A stretch of DNA of 64,000 nucleotides from Bog-473 sp963737745 (GTDB lineage: Bacteria > Actinomycetota > Acidimicrobiia > Acidimicrobiales > RAAP-2), in contig CAVTTR010000007.1 of assembly GCA_963737745.1 (NCBI GenBank), positions 434,001 to 498,000 on the forward strand, in the 5' to 3' direction. Numbering within the stretch: the first letter of the stretch is position 1; each line of letters begins with the position of its first letter. The notes beneath the pieces were generated by a model. The model was given only the letters and a program-made list of their open reading frames with translations. It searched no databases and was not told where the DNA came from. The position numbers were made by a program, and so were the translations under genes. Positions 34,160 to 43,535 of the stretch are shown in pieces.

Positions 34160-35206
34160 TCAACGGGGGCGACGACGCAGAGAAGGCTGGGCGATGGCCG
34201 CCGGCACCCATCCGACATCGGTGGCGTTGATGTCGACCCCGGGTGGGACGATCTCGTCAATGCGATCCATGATGTCGGCGGAGAGGCGCAGGTCCAGCGC
34301 GGGAAGTTGGGACTCCAGATGTTCCATGGTGCGCGGTCCGATGATCGGCGACGTGATGGCCGGGTGCTCGAGGACAAACCCGAGAGCCAGTTCGATCAGG
34401 CTCAAACCGGACGCATCGGCCAGTGCGTTGAGGGCCGTGACCGCTTCGACCTTGCGCTGATTTGCCGGCAAATTCACGTCGTAATTCTGCGGCACCATGG
34501 AAGAGCGCCGGCTGGTGTTGGCCTTGCCCGCCCCGAATGCTCCCGACAACCAGCCCCCGGCCAAGGGGCTCCAGGGCAAGACACCCATCTCGTACTTCAG
34601 ACACGTGGGCAGCACGTCCTTTTCGATGCCGCGGACCAAAATCGAATAGGGCGGCTGCTCGGTGACGAACCGCTCGCGAGCGCGACGTTGTGCCGTCCAT
34701 TGTGCTTCGACGATCTCATGAGCCGGGAAGGTCGAGCAGCCGAAGTAGCGGATCTTCCCGATCCGTACCAGATCGGTCAGCGCACCCAGCGTCTCGTCGA
34801 TATCTGTATCGGGCGAAGGTCGGTGAATCTGATAGAGGTCGATGTAGTCCGTGCCCAGGCGGCGCAGGCTGTTCTCGCAGCCCGCAATGATCCAGCGCCG
34901 CGAGTTACCCTGCGCGTTGGGGTCCTTTCCCATGGAATTGTGCACCTTGGTGGCCAGCACGACGTTCTCCCGATTCGTCTGGGCCAACGCCTTACCAACG
35001 ATCTCCTCGGATTCGCCGAACGAATAGACATCGGCCGTGTCGACGAAATTGATCCCCGCATCGAGGGCGCGGTGGATGATGCGGATCGCTTCGTCGTGAT
35101 CAGACGTTCCCCAAGCCCCGAACATCATGGCACCCAGGCAAAGCGGGCTTACTTTGACACCGGTACGGCCGAGCGTGCGATATTCCATTTGGGCGATGGT
35201 AGTCAT
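34160..35206 (-). CDS. Aldo/keto reductase
   Basis: A 348-residue NADPH-dependent carbonyl reductase of the AKR TIM-barrel family (YghZ/AKR11-14-like). Catalytic Asp and Tyr lie in FVDTADVYSFGESEEIVG, Lys in VLATKV and His in LYQIHRPSPDTD. The cofactor region PIIGPRTMEHLESQLPAL is near the C-terminus. ATG at 35206 is standard (MEYRTLGRTGVKVSPLCLG follows). It is convergent with the dehalogenase-like gene and 29 nt downstream of the questin-oxidase-like gene. Confidence 0.92.
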   Translation of the reverse strand: MTTIAQMEYRTLGRTGVKVSPLCLGAMMFGAWGTSDHDEAIRIIHRALDAGINFVDTADVYSFGESEEIVGKALAQTNRENVVLATKVHNSMGKDPNAQGNSRRWIIAGCENSLRRLGTDYIDLYQIHRPSPDTDIDETLGALTDLVRIGKIRYFGCSTFPAHEIVEAQWTAQRRARERFVTEQPPYSILVRGIEKDVLPTCLKYEMGVLPWSPLAGGWLSGAFGAGKANTSRRSSMVPQNYDVNLPANQRKVEAVTALNALADASGLSLIELALGFVLEHPAITSPIIGPRTMEHLESQLPALDLRLSADIMDRIDEIVPPGVDINATDVGWVPAAIAQPSLRRRPR

Positions 35207-35235
35207 GTCTGCAACCGGAACGCCGGCCGCCCCCT

Positions 35236-36296
35236 TCAGTCCCTAAGTCGTACTGACGCGTCAGCCGCGGCGCGCAAAAGTGCAGGCTCTTCGGTCCTGG
35301 CGTAGCAGCGGAGTGCGGCCTCGGTCAGCTTGAGGGCGTGCGCATCGCCCGACGCCAAAGCCTGCGCTATCAGGGCATCCGTCGTCGGGATCTCATCACC
35401 GTCCGCGACGGTGCCCTGCCGTTCTATGTCATAAGCCACATGGAGCGACGCAACCGCTTGCCACGCGTAGGCCAAGGCAGCATCGTGATCTTCCACCGCC
35501 AACCAGGGCAGCACGAGTTCGAGCGCCAGGGGGGCCGTGATCGAATGAAGGATCCCGATGACGTCGCCCTTCTCGGCATTACGCAGGTAGGCCCGCGCCC
35601 CGCCGACCGCCAGGGCGTCCAACAGCGCGATGGCATCGCCGCCCGGGCCGAGTGAGGCGACGGCTTGCTCGAATTCGTCGGCGATGTCCGCCACGTGTGC
35701 CACCACGTCGCTGATCGAGAACTTCACGTGGGGTGTCCTCGGGGAGGTACGGCAGGTCGGCCAGGGCGTCAGGCACATCTTGGTGCCCGATGAGGAGTGG
35801 AGGTCCAGGCAGCTCCTGATACTTCGAGGCCCAGTAAGCCAACCCGGTCGCCACTTCGACCCGCCGGGGCAATGTGGGCGCCTCGCCGAAGGCCCGAAGT
35901 CCATGGGCCGTACGAATCAGTCCGTGTGCCGCGCGCTCCGATGGTGCCTGGGACGAGTCGAGGCACCCACTCCCCGACGACTGCGGCCATCGGCCGATCG
36001 GCCAACTCCCTCTCGAAAAGGGCCAACCAGGCGGGAAAACTGTCGGCTGCGCCGAGGGCAGTTGGCCAATCGGCCTCGCCCAACGGCTTCTCTGCCGGGG
36101 GCGGGGCGGCATCCAAGCGTACGGCGTACGCCGCCACCCAGTCAGGAATGGCGTCGCTGTGACCCAGTCGGCCGAGCACTTCGGCCCCCATCGGTCCGTG
36201 GTTCGACAAGCCGAACCGCCCGAACTCCGGCGCTGTCGCGGCAAAGACCGTCAGCGCGTCGTCGAGGGGGTGGGGCTCCGTCGCCGACGACGTCAC
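35236..36296 (-). CDS. Questin oxidase-like protein (DUF4243), two frameshifts
   Basis: A family defined by fungal questin oxidase/AflY, which carry out Baeyer-Villiger-type cleavage of polyketides; many bacterial members have unknown substrates. The N-terminus FGLSNHGPMGAEVLGRLG and DWVAAYAVRLDAAP is diagnostic. Coding passes through three frames: a switch near 35930-35940, then one at the G-run 35730-35733, each one base too many. Joining them gives about 352 residues ending SVRLRD. The middle frame contributes AAHGLIRTAHGLRAFGEAPTL (given in part) and the last HVKFSISDVVAHVADI. GTG 36296 overlaps the stop of the PLP-enzyme gene. Indels look like sequence errors. Confidence 0.8.
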
Positions 36297-37252
36297 GAGT
36301 GGAGCACTTCGTCCAGGAGGGCGGGGGCAACGTTGCGGCCGGACAGGATGACCACGGTCTCTCGCCCGCCGTCATCGGGCGAGAGCAAGCCGGCGCGCAC
36401 CGCTGCCACCCCCACCGCACCGGCACCTTCGAGAACCAGGCCCATCTTGTGGGCGGAGTAGGACATGGCGGATCGTATGTCGGCCTCACTCACGGTCAGG
36501 ATGTCGACGTGGTTCTCCAAAAGGATGTCCACCGTCACGGCGCCCGCTTCGAGGTTGCCCGCCAAGCCGTCGGCCAGTGTCGGCTCCACCCTGATGGGGA
36601 CGATCGTCCCGGCGGCAACGGCGGCACTCATGGACGGCGAGGCCTCCGATTCAACGCCGATCACCCGCACGCCCGTTCCCCGCAGACCGAGGCTTATGCC
36701 CGCCACCAACCCGCCGCCACCCACCGGCACGATGACCGTTCCCAAATTCGGCACCTGTTCGAGCAACTCGCGCGCCATTGTCCCTTGACCGGCGATGACA
36801 TCGGGGTCGTTGTACGGCGAGACATACCGTCCGCCTTCTCGTTCCACCAGGTCGAGGGCGTGCGCCTCGGCCTCGCTGTAGCCCTCGCCGTGGAGGACCA
36901 ATCGCACATCGAACTGTTGGAGGGCGGACACCTTGGCGGCCGAAGCGAGGCGGGGCACGATCACGGTGACCTTGGCCCCGAGCTTGGCCCCCGCATACGC
37001 CAAACCGAGCCCGTGATTCCCGGCCGATGCGCCCACGATGTCTCGACTGGGGTCGGCCGCCAGCGTGGCGGCCACGGCCGCCATCCCACCCCGCACCTTG
37101 AACGAACCGGTGGGCTGAAACGTCTCGATCTTGAGCGAGACGTTCGGGCCCAACTGCGGGGCTTTGACGACGGGGGTGATCGCCAGGTGACGGCGGACCA
37201 CCTCCCACGCCGCAGCGTGATTCGAGTCCTCGGGTTTGGCGACGGTACGCAT
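36293..37252 (-). CDS. Fold-type II PLP enzyme, threonine dehydratase/serine racemase-like
   Basis: A 319-residue catabolic threonine/serine dehydratase- or racemase-type enzyme. The PLP Lys is in TGSFKVRGG, the phosphate-binding loop in VPVGGGGLVAGI and the substrate loop in ASAGNHGLGLAYAG. No ACT regulatory domain is present, as in catabolic forms. ATG at 37252 (MRTVAKPED) is preferred; the frame continues upstream to 37537 without similarity. Its stop overlaps the start of the questin-oxidase-like gene (GTGA), so the two are coupled. Confidence 0.88.
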   Translation of the reverse strand: MRTVAKPEDSNHAAAWEVVRRHLAITPVVKAPQLGPNVSLKIETFQPTGSFKVRGGMAAVAATLAADPSRDIVGASAGNHGLGLAYAGAKLGAKVTVIVPRLASAAKVSALQQFDVRLVLHGEGYSEAEAHALDLVEREGGRYVSPYNDPDVIAGQGTMARELLEQVPNLGTVIVPVGGGGLVAGISLGLRGTGVRVIGVESEASPSMSAAVAAGTIVPIRVEPTLADGLAGNLEAGAVTVDILLENHVDILTVSEADIRSAMSYSAHKMGLVLEGAGAVGVAAVRAGLLSPDDGGRETVVILSGRNVAPALLDEVLHS

Positions 37253-37340
37253 CGACAACAGTCTGTCCGAGTTCCTCCTGCGGCGGCACGCCATGCCGTC
37301 CTGGGATGTTTCCTCTGGCGACTCCCGGCCGCACTTTCGG

Positions 37341-38420
37341 TCAGGGCGAAGGGAATGTCCCGGCCCGGGCCACATAGGGTCCCTTGTTGCCCCACCCGAT
37401 GCGGGCCGCTTCAATCGGGCGATAGAGCTCGGTGAGGATGCCCGAGTGCTGCGCGCTGTAGAGCAGCCAGTCACTGCCATCGGGGGCCACGAAGTAGGTC
37501 TCCTCGCCCGGGCCGGGTCCTTGTTTATTCGACGCAATGAGCGGTCCCGCCAACACGTCTTTGCAGGGCCCCAGTGGTCCGGCGCACTTCACTGCCCCCA
37601 TGGCGTAGTGCGAGCTGAAGAAGCCTGATCCACCCGAAAAGAACACCCACACCGTCGAGTGGGGCGACAGCGCCATTTGTGGTGCTTCGATGATCGGTTC
37701 CTCCCAACTCCGTTCCGGCTGGAAAAGAAGCACCGGGTGGCCCTTCAAGTGGCGACCATTGTTACTCAGCGGTTGGGCCCAAATGGTTGTCGCACCATCT
37801 CCGGGTGTGGAGTTGTTGTCACCCTTCCATACGAAATAATCAGGGTGACGCGGACCTCGGGGGCCATGTGGATCGACGAAGACCTGCGGGTCGATGTCGC
37901 CCCCCAGATTTTGCTGACAGACAAACGGTGTCTGACTGACGGAGAACGGGCCCTTCGGGGTGGCTGAGGTCGCAATGGCAATGCAGTGCTGCAGGGGATC
38001 GGTTCCCGCCACCGAAGGGGAGAAATACATCACGTACCGGTGCCCGAACTTGTAGACCGCAGGCGACCATGTCAGGCCGGGGAGCGCCCAGTGGGGGAGT
38101 TCGGGCACGGCGTCGAATGACGTTCCCCAGTGTCCCGGGTGACCGATGAACATCGGAATGTTCTGTGTGGTGTTGCCGAACGCGCTCGAGAGGTACAAGT
38201 AGTACTTGTTCGCCTCGGTGAGGATGAAGGGGTCAGGGAGATCGAAGTCCTGATGAGCGATGGCGATGCCCGGCGCCATGGGGTGCGCCGTGTGACGGGG
38301 CTGGACCAGCTTCGCCGGGTGCGTCTGACCATGAAGCGCGAAGAAGGTCACGACGAGAGCGGCGAGGATACCGGCACAGGCGGCAACGGCGGCCAGGCGT
38401 ACGGCTTTCGCCCTCGACAT
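37341..38420 (-). CDS. Membrane-anchored or secreted GH43-like protein
   Basis: A 359-residue protein with an N-terminal membrane helix/signal anchor (AVRLAAVAACAGILAALVVTF) and five-bladed beta-propeller features of glycoside hydrolase family 43. The candidate catalytic residues are the base Asp in DLPDPFILTEAN, the pKa-tuning Asp in GGDIDPQVFVDPHG and the acid Glu in WEEPIIEAPQM. LTWSPAVYKFGHRYVMYFS matches the family's WAPDV block. ATG 38420 has AAGGGGGG at 9 nt. The family acts on arabinan, xylan or related glycans; no other glycan genes are adjacent. It is divergent from GDPD. Confidence 0.78.
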   Translation of the reverse strand: MSRAKAVRLAAVAACAGILAALVVTFFALHGQTHPAKLVQPRHTAHPMAPGIAIAHQDFDLPDPFILTEANKYYLYLSSAFGNTTQNIPMFIGHPGHWGTSFDAVPELPHWALPGLTWSPAVYKFGHRYVMYFSPSVAGTDPLQHCIAIATSATPKGPFSVSQTPFVCQQNLGGDIDPQVFVDPHGPRGPRHPDYFVWKGDNNSTPGDGATTIWAQPLSNNGRHLKGHPVLLFQPERSWEEPIIEAPQMALSPHSTVWVFFSGGSGFFSSHYAMGAVKCAGPLGPCKDVLAGPLIASNKQGPGPGEETYFVAPDGSDWLLYSAQHSGILTELYRPIEAARIGWGNKGPYVARAGTFPSP

Positions 38421-38509
38421 CTGGCGTACCCCCCCTTGGGCGCCCTGTTCGGCGCTGGCCTGGGCCGAGTCAGGAACGTCGATCTTCACTGTGCGAGGGT
38501 AGTCGGGGC

Positions 38510-39235
38510 ATGGTGGGCGCATCGGAGTGGCGTGCGGGGGCCATTTTGTATCAGATGGACGGCGTGCCTCTGGCTATTGCCCACCGCGGCGACCCGATCT
38601 CGGCCCCCGAGAACACCGTGGCCGCATTCACTTCCGCCGTGCGCAAGGGGGCCGACATGGTCGAGATCGACCTGCGGCAGACCCGCGACGGGGAGATCGT
38701 CGTCCTGCACGACGCCACGCTGGCTCGGCTATGGGGCCTGGAACGCAATGTCGCCGACGTGGAACTCTCGGTGGTACAGGCCCTCGGCCACGGGAGCGAT
38801 CACATTCCCACGCTGCGCCAGGTGCTCGCACAGGTCGACGTCCCGCTCATGGTGGACTTCACGGGTCGAGAGGTTGTCGAAGAGGCGCTGCACGTGACCC
38901 GTGAGGCCGGCGCCATGGAGCGTTCCCTCTTTGTCTCGGGCAATGTCGCAGCGTTGCGCCTTCTCCGAGAACGTGCGCCCGAAGCCCGAGTCGGGCTTAC
39001 GTGGGTGAAGGCGGATCCTCCGCCCCCTGCCTTGCTGCACGAACTCGGGGCCGAGTACTGGAATCCGAAGTTCGGGCTGATCACCCCGCAACGAGTGGCG
39101 GACATGCACAGCCTCGGGCTCAAGGTCTCGACCTGGACCGTCGACCGACGCCGCCAGATGGCGCGGGTCATCGCGGCCGGAGTCGATGCCATCGTCAGCA
39201 ATCGAATAGAAACGCTCCGGCGCACGTTGTCCTGA
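38510..39235 (+). CDS. Glycerophosphodiester phosphodiesterase
   Basis: A TIM-barrel phosphodiesterase of about 241 residues that releases glycerol-3-phosphate from glycerophosphodiesters. The catalytic and metal residues are visible in AIAHRGDPISAPENTVAAF, VEIDLRQTRDGEIVVLHDATL and the late strand LMVDFTGRE. VSTWTVDRRRQMARVIAAGVDAIVSN at the C-terminus is typical. There is no signal peptide, so it is cytoplasmic. ATG 38510 is taken; ATG 38555 (MDGVPLAIAHRG) is a close alternative. Confidence 0.9.
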   Translation: MVGASEWRAGAILYQMDGVPLAIAHRGDPISAPENTVAAFTSAVRKGADMVEIDLRQTRDGEIVVLHDATLARLWGLERNVADVELSVVQALGHGSDHIPTLRQVLAQVDVPLMVDFTGREVVEEALHVTREAGAMERSLFVSGNVAALRLLRERAPEARVGLTWVKADPPPPALLHELGAEYWNPKFGLITPQRVADMHSLGLKVSTWTVDRRRQMARVIAAGVDAIVSNRIETLRRTLS

Positions 39236-39259
39236 CCCGCCTCAGCCAACCACGTGACC

Positions 39260-40028
39260 TCAGCGCAGAGACGTGTGCCAACAGAGGCAACGCATGGGGA
39301 CGTCGATGGCACCCTCGTGTCGGGGTACCTCGTCCGTCTCGAGGAAACGGGACATTGAGGCAAGATGCTCCTGGCGTTGGTCCGGGTCCATCACGATCAC
39401 TGCGCTATAGGTACTGGCCATCCCCACCAGATCCTCCGGCGTCATCAGACGGGACCATCGGATGACCTCGCGCACTGGTTCGAGAAATGGGCCGTCGGGA
39501 TCGAGGTGCACCTCATGGCGGGCCCGGCGTCTCGCGTCCACCCGATGCTGCTCATCCTGATTGAGCGCCTTGCCACCCGCCCACAGCGAGCGAACCCAGT
39601 CGACGGAGCGATCGATGCCGTTCCACAGCAACGAGAACGTCCCACCGGGACGGAGGACCCGCGCCACCTCGGGGATGGCGCGCGCCTCGTCTACCCAGTG
39701 CCACATCGACGCGCCGATCACCGCGTCGAATGAGGATGCCGGGGCGGGAATCTCTTCCGCTTGGCCGGCGACAATCTCGGCCTCGGGCACCCGTTCGAAG
39801 AGGACGGCGCGCATACGGTCGTCGGGCTCTACGGCGCGCACATGGGCATGGCGGCGGACGAGTTGTCGGGTCAGCCCACCGGTACCTGCGCCCAGTTCCA
39901 AGACATCGACGACCTCGGCCGGCACGACCCGCCGCAGTGATTCTTCGGGTGGACCCGGGCGGAGACGGTCGTAGGTCGTCGGCGATTCGCCCGAATGATT
40001 GGCGGAGGAGCTCGTTGTTCTCGCGCAT
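39260..40028 (-). CDS. Class I SAM-dependent methyltransferase, one frameshift
   Basis: A small-molecule methyltransferase of the Methyltransf_11 type, about 255 residues. ATG 40028 opens with MRENNELLRQSFGRIADD. The frame then shifts near 39974 (one extra base), after which DRLRPGPPEESL leads to motif I VLELGAGTGGLTRQLV, VEPDDRMRAVL and the post-I motif SFDAVIGASMWHWVDEARA. The YDRLRPGPP join is the family's usual pre-motif sequence, so the indel is likely an error. It is followed on the same strand by the AHSA1-like gene direction, with no clear operon partner. Confidence 0.85.
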
Positions 40029-40036
40029 GAGCACTC

Positions 40037-40492
40037 TTACCCGGATTCGACTTGAGCCTTCACCCTCTCCAAGGTGGTCCGCATGCCGTTACGGTTCGTT
40101 CGGCCCCGGGCCCAACCAAGGAGAGCCCAGTACACACGCAGGGGCGCCGTCTGGGCGAGTTGGAATGACTCTGTGACGTCGGTGCCGTCTCCCTGCGGCG
40201 CCAGTTGATAGCGCCAGACATTGATGGGCTTGTCGGGCGGTCCCACCCCAAAACCAAACGTCCGTCCGGGTTCGCACTCGAGGACGGTACACGTGGTCCA
40301 GTAGGTCGGCCCCTTGCCATTGCGCTTGACGTGCCCGCGGAACTTGGCCCCTACCGCCGGAGCAGTGGCGCCGTCCAGCCATTCGGCTTCGAAGGTTTCG
40401 GGGCTAAACAGCCCGATTTTGGTCACGTCGCTGACCAACTCCCAAACATCTTCGGGCGTAGCTGCCATATGGATGGTGACCGAGTCGTGCAT
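40037..40492 (-). CDS. SRPBCC-family protein
   Basis: A 151-residue member of the polyketide cyclase/dehydrase-like START family. VTIHMAATPEDVWELVSDVTKI is the N-terminal strand-helix. GAKFRGHVKRNGKGPTYWTT and the strand GTDVTESFQL follow, then the long C-terminal helix. It is located 8 nt upstream of the methyltransferase start on the same strand, so the two probably form an operon. Ligand unknown. Confidence 0.82.
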   Translation of the reverse strand: MHDSVTIHMAATPEDVWELVSDVTKIGLFSPETFEAEWLDGATAPAVGAKFRGHVKRNGKGPTYWTTCTVLECEPGRTFGFGVGPPDKPINVWRYQLAPQGDGTDVTESFQLAQTAPLRVYWALLGWARGRTNRNGMRTTLERVKAQVESG

Positions 40493-40587
40493 GACGCCAC
40501 CCTACGACGCCCCTGGCCGAATGGGACTATCGCCAGAACCAACGTTTCGAGCATCGCCTCGATACCCGAAGCCAGGGACCAGCACGC

Positions 40588-42070
40588 TCAGTGGATGAGG
40601 CCACTGTCTGCCCAGGGAAACTCCTCGGCGGCACCGAGCACGGCCCTGGCTACATGCTCGACCTGAGGCCGCAGGTGGCGGTAGAGCTCGACGGTCGCTG
40701 CGTCAGGAGTGATCACCGCTTCGACCGGATCGAGCTGATCCAGCGTCAATCCCATGACCCAAGGCCCGGCCCGCCAAGAGAGCGGCCCCGGCTGAAGCCG
40801 CCTCACCCGAACGATGGCGCACGGCGGGGATACCCAAAACCGACGTCAACACATCGACCCACAACGGGAGCCCCGTGCCGGCGCCACCAAGGGTCACCCC
40901 TTGGGCGGCACTCCCGCCCAGGCGGCCGGCGGTGACCACCTCCATGCAGCGCAGGACGTCCCATGCCACCGATTCGATCACAGCGCGGGAGAGGTCGTCA
41001 GCGCCATGGACGGCGCCGAGGCCGACGAATCCGGCCCGGGCATCATCTCGCCACCACGGGGCGCGCGCGCCGTCGAGCCACGGCACCGCGGTGACGCCGC
41101 GAGCCCCGGGCGGGCTCTTGGCCGCCCTCGTCGCCAACTCGTCAACGGGTCGGTCGAGCAGGCGGCCCAACCAGGCCAGGAACGAACCGGCGGCCGAGAG
41201 CCCACCTTCGAGCAGCCACCCTTCGATGGCTCCCCTGGTCACTACCGCCCCCGCGGGAGAGGGGACCGGTCGCTCATGCACCGGCACCGAGACGTTCGCC
41301 GTGGTCCCCCAACTCACCATCGGACAATCCTCTGAGGCGCCCGACCCGAGCACCTCACACTGGCGATCCCCGGCGCCGATCACGACGGGGATACCCGGGC
41401 GCAGGCCGAGCTCGGCCCCCGGGACTGGCTTGAGGCGCCCGATAACCGTGTCGGACGGCACCACGCTCGGAAGTTTCCCCATGGCCGGGCCGGCCAACTC
41501 GCGCACGGCATTGCCGTCGAAGTCGTAGAGGCCGCTGCGCGAGGCGAAGGTGGCGTCGGTCACCACCTCGTCGGTCATTCGGCGCAGGACGAAATCGCGC
41601 GGCGAGAGGATGACATCGCTGAGGGCCAACCGGTCAGGCTGATGTGCCTCGAGCCAGGCCAGCTTGGCCGCCATGGCCCCTCCGTCGAGGGGGATGCCGG
41701 TTCGGGCCCGAATGATGTCCTCACCCCCCAGCAACTCAGCCAGAACCCGCGCTTCGGCCACCGCGCGCCGGTCGGACCACAAGATGCCTTTGCCAATGGG
41801 CTCACCGGACGTCGAAACCGGCACGAACGTCTGACGCGCCCCCGTGCAGGCGACCACGTCCACCCGGGCGAAAGCGGCCGGTGCCTGGGCCCTCGATTCG
41901 GCGCAGGCGATGACGACTGAGGTCCACCAACGGAGCGGATCCTGCTCGGCCCAGCCCGGCTGGGGGTGCGACGTGGTGAGCACACCGCGGGTCAGTGCCA
42001 GCAGCCCGTCGTCGCTCCAGAGCCCCACCTTGGTCACGGTGGTTCCGAACTCGATCGTAAGAATCATCAT
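40588..42070 (-). CDS. FGGY-family carbohydrate kinase, one frameshift
   Basis: An ATP-dependent sugar kinase of the xylulokinase-like group. MILTIEFGTTVTKVGLWSDD is the N-terminal phosphate motif, ILWSDRRAVAEARVL follows, and the catalytic Asp lies in IGAGDRQCEVLGSG. GGSAAQGVTLGGAGTGLPLWV is the C-terminal ATPase motif. The frame breaks at the C-run 40751-40753. Removing one base joins ALGHG to LTLDQLDPVEAVITPD and gives about 493 residues, the family length. ATG 42070 lies 23 nt after the dehydrogenase gene. Substrate sugar unknown. Confidence 0.88.
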
Positions 42071-42092
42071 GGGCGGGCCGGCCCGGCGAACG

Positions 42093-42980
42093 TCACTGCG
42101 CCCCCGACAAGGCCAAGACCACCTTGGCCACGGCAGAGAAGTCCTGGCGTCCGTAGCCGGCGCTCTGCGCCGCCGTGAGCATCTGGCGGGCCGTGGCCGT
42201 GGTGGCAAGCGGTACGCCGGCCGTGGCGGCATAGGCCAGGGCAAGATCAAGGTCCTTGGCCATCAGGTCGGTCATAAAGCCCGGCTCCCAGTTGTGTGAG
42301 GCCGGACTCTCGGGCACAACCCCCGGTACGGGCAGACGGGTACGGACGGCCACGCAGTCCCCGGTGGCATGGGTGATGACCTCGTACAGCTTGTGCATGT
42401 CGACCCCGGACTTGACCGCCAGCGCAGTGGCCTCGGCCGTGGCCGTCATCTGCGCGGCATAGATCAGGTTGTTGCACAGCTTGACCACCTGACCCATGCC
42501 CGGTCCACCCACATGCACGACGAGCGCGGCGAAGGCATGTAGGACAGGGGTCACGTTCTCCAGGGTTTCGGCGTCCCCGCCGACCATCAGCGTCAGCACG
42601 CCATTGCGCGCGCCGGCGGTTCCGCCCGAGAGCGGGGCGTCGAGATACCGCGCTCCCGTGGCCGCAACACGACCGTGCTGGATCAGTTCTGCCGCAGGGT
42701 CGATAGTCGAGCAGTCGACGACGGTCTGGCCCGAGCCCAGGCTCGCCAACATGGCGTCGACCACCTCTGACACCTCGGGCGAGTTGGGCACACAGAGAAA
42801 GATGACCTCGGAAGCTTCAGCTACCTGGCGTGGCCCCCCGGCGTCGTGTGCGCCTAGGGCCACCGCGGCGTCAATCGGACCTCGGCTCCGCGAGGCCACC
42901 GCCACCTCGTGCCCGGCCTTGAGCAGGTGGCCGGTCATCGGCAGCCCCATGGCACCGAGGCCGATGAATCCAATACGCAT
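42093..42980 (-). CDS. 3-hydroxyisobutyrate dehydrogenase/tartronate semialdehyde reductase-like protein
   Basis: A 295-residue NAD(P)-dependent beta-hydroxyacid dehydrogenase. IGFIGLGAMGLPMTGHLL is the Rossmann motif. DAPLSGGTAGARNGVLTLMVGG is the substrate-binding signature, and the catalytic Lys is in GQVVKLCNNLI. MTDLMAKDLDLALAYA ends the helical domain. GGAGGG precedes ATG 42980. It sits 23 nt before the FGGY kinase, so these two likely act on a common sugar or hydroxyacid substrate. Confidence 0.9.
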   Translation of the reverse strand: MRIGFIGLGAMGLPMTGHLLKAGHEVAVASRSRGPIDAAVALGAHDAGGPRQVAEASEVIFLCVPNSPEVSEVVDAMLASLGSGQTVVDCSTIDPAAELIQHGRVAATGARYLDAPLSGGTAGARNGVLTLMVGGDAETLENVTPVLHAFAALVVHVGGPGMGQVVKLCNNLIYAAQMTATAEATALAVKSGVDMHKLYEVITHATGDCVAVRTRLPVPGVVPESPASHNWEPGFMTDLMAKDLDLALAYAATAGVPLATTATARQMLTAAQSAGYGRQDFSAVAKVVLALSGAQ

Positions 42981-43062
42981 GGTGTCCCTCCGGGAACGGT
43001 TGGTCGGCGCGACGTTATGCCAAGTGGGGGACCCCACCCGGTGGGTGGCGGGAGAACGGCGC

Positions 43063-43533
43063 TCACCGCAGCGGGTCCGCCAGGACCTTTTCACCCCAGA
43101 AGTTGGCAAACGGGTTGTCGTTGTACGGCTCGACCGGAACAAAGCCCGCGCTGATGTAGAGATCGCGGGCATGGACCTGCTTTGGACCCGTGTCGAGCCG
43201 CGCCCGTTGGTAGCCGAGCGAGGAGGCGGCCGTCTCCAGCGCCCCGAGGAGGGCACGGGCGACGCCGCGGGATCGAGCCGACGGGCGGACGTACATGCGC
43301 TTGATCTCCGCCACCCCTTCGCCGTAACGGCGTAGGCCTCCTCCCGCCACAGCGTCCTCGCCCTCCCATCCGACGAGATAGAGGCCCTCCGGCGGTCGCA
43401 ATTCGTACGGCTCGAGCTTGGGCAGGTCCAAGCGGCTGTTGGTCCAGTACAGGGCATTGAGCTCGGCTGTCATCTCGCGCAGCAGCTCCGATGCGGGAAA
43501 CTCCTCGGGATCAGCCGGGGCAAAGCTCGTCAT
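43063..43533 (-). CDS. GNAT-family N-acetyltransferase
   Basis: A 156-residue acetyltransferase. The acetyl-CoA motif A is IKRMYVRPSARSRGVARALLGAL (RxxGxA core), preceded by LVGWEGEDAVAGGGLRRY and followed by ARDLYISAGFVPVEPYND, the usual C-terminal GNAT block. ATG 43533 lies just after the SDR stop (2-nt gap), so the genes are co-transcribed. The acceptor substrate is unknown. Confidence 0.9.
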   Translation of the reverse strand: MTSFAPADPEEFPASELLREMTAELNALYWTNSRLDLPKLEPYELRPPEGLYLVGWEGEDAVAGGGLRRYGEGVAEIKRMYVRPSARSRGVARALLGALETAASSLGYQRARLDTGPKQVHARDLYISAGFVPVEPYNDNPFANFWGEKVLADPLR

Positions 43534-43535
43534 GC

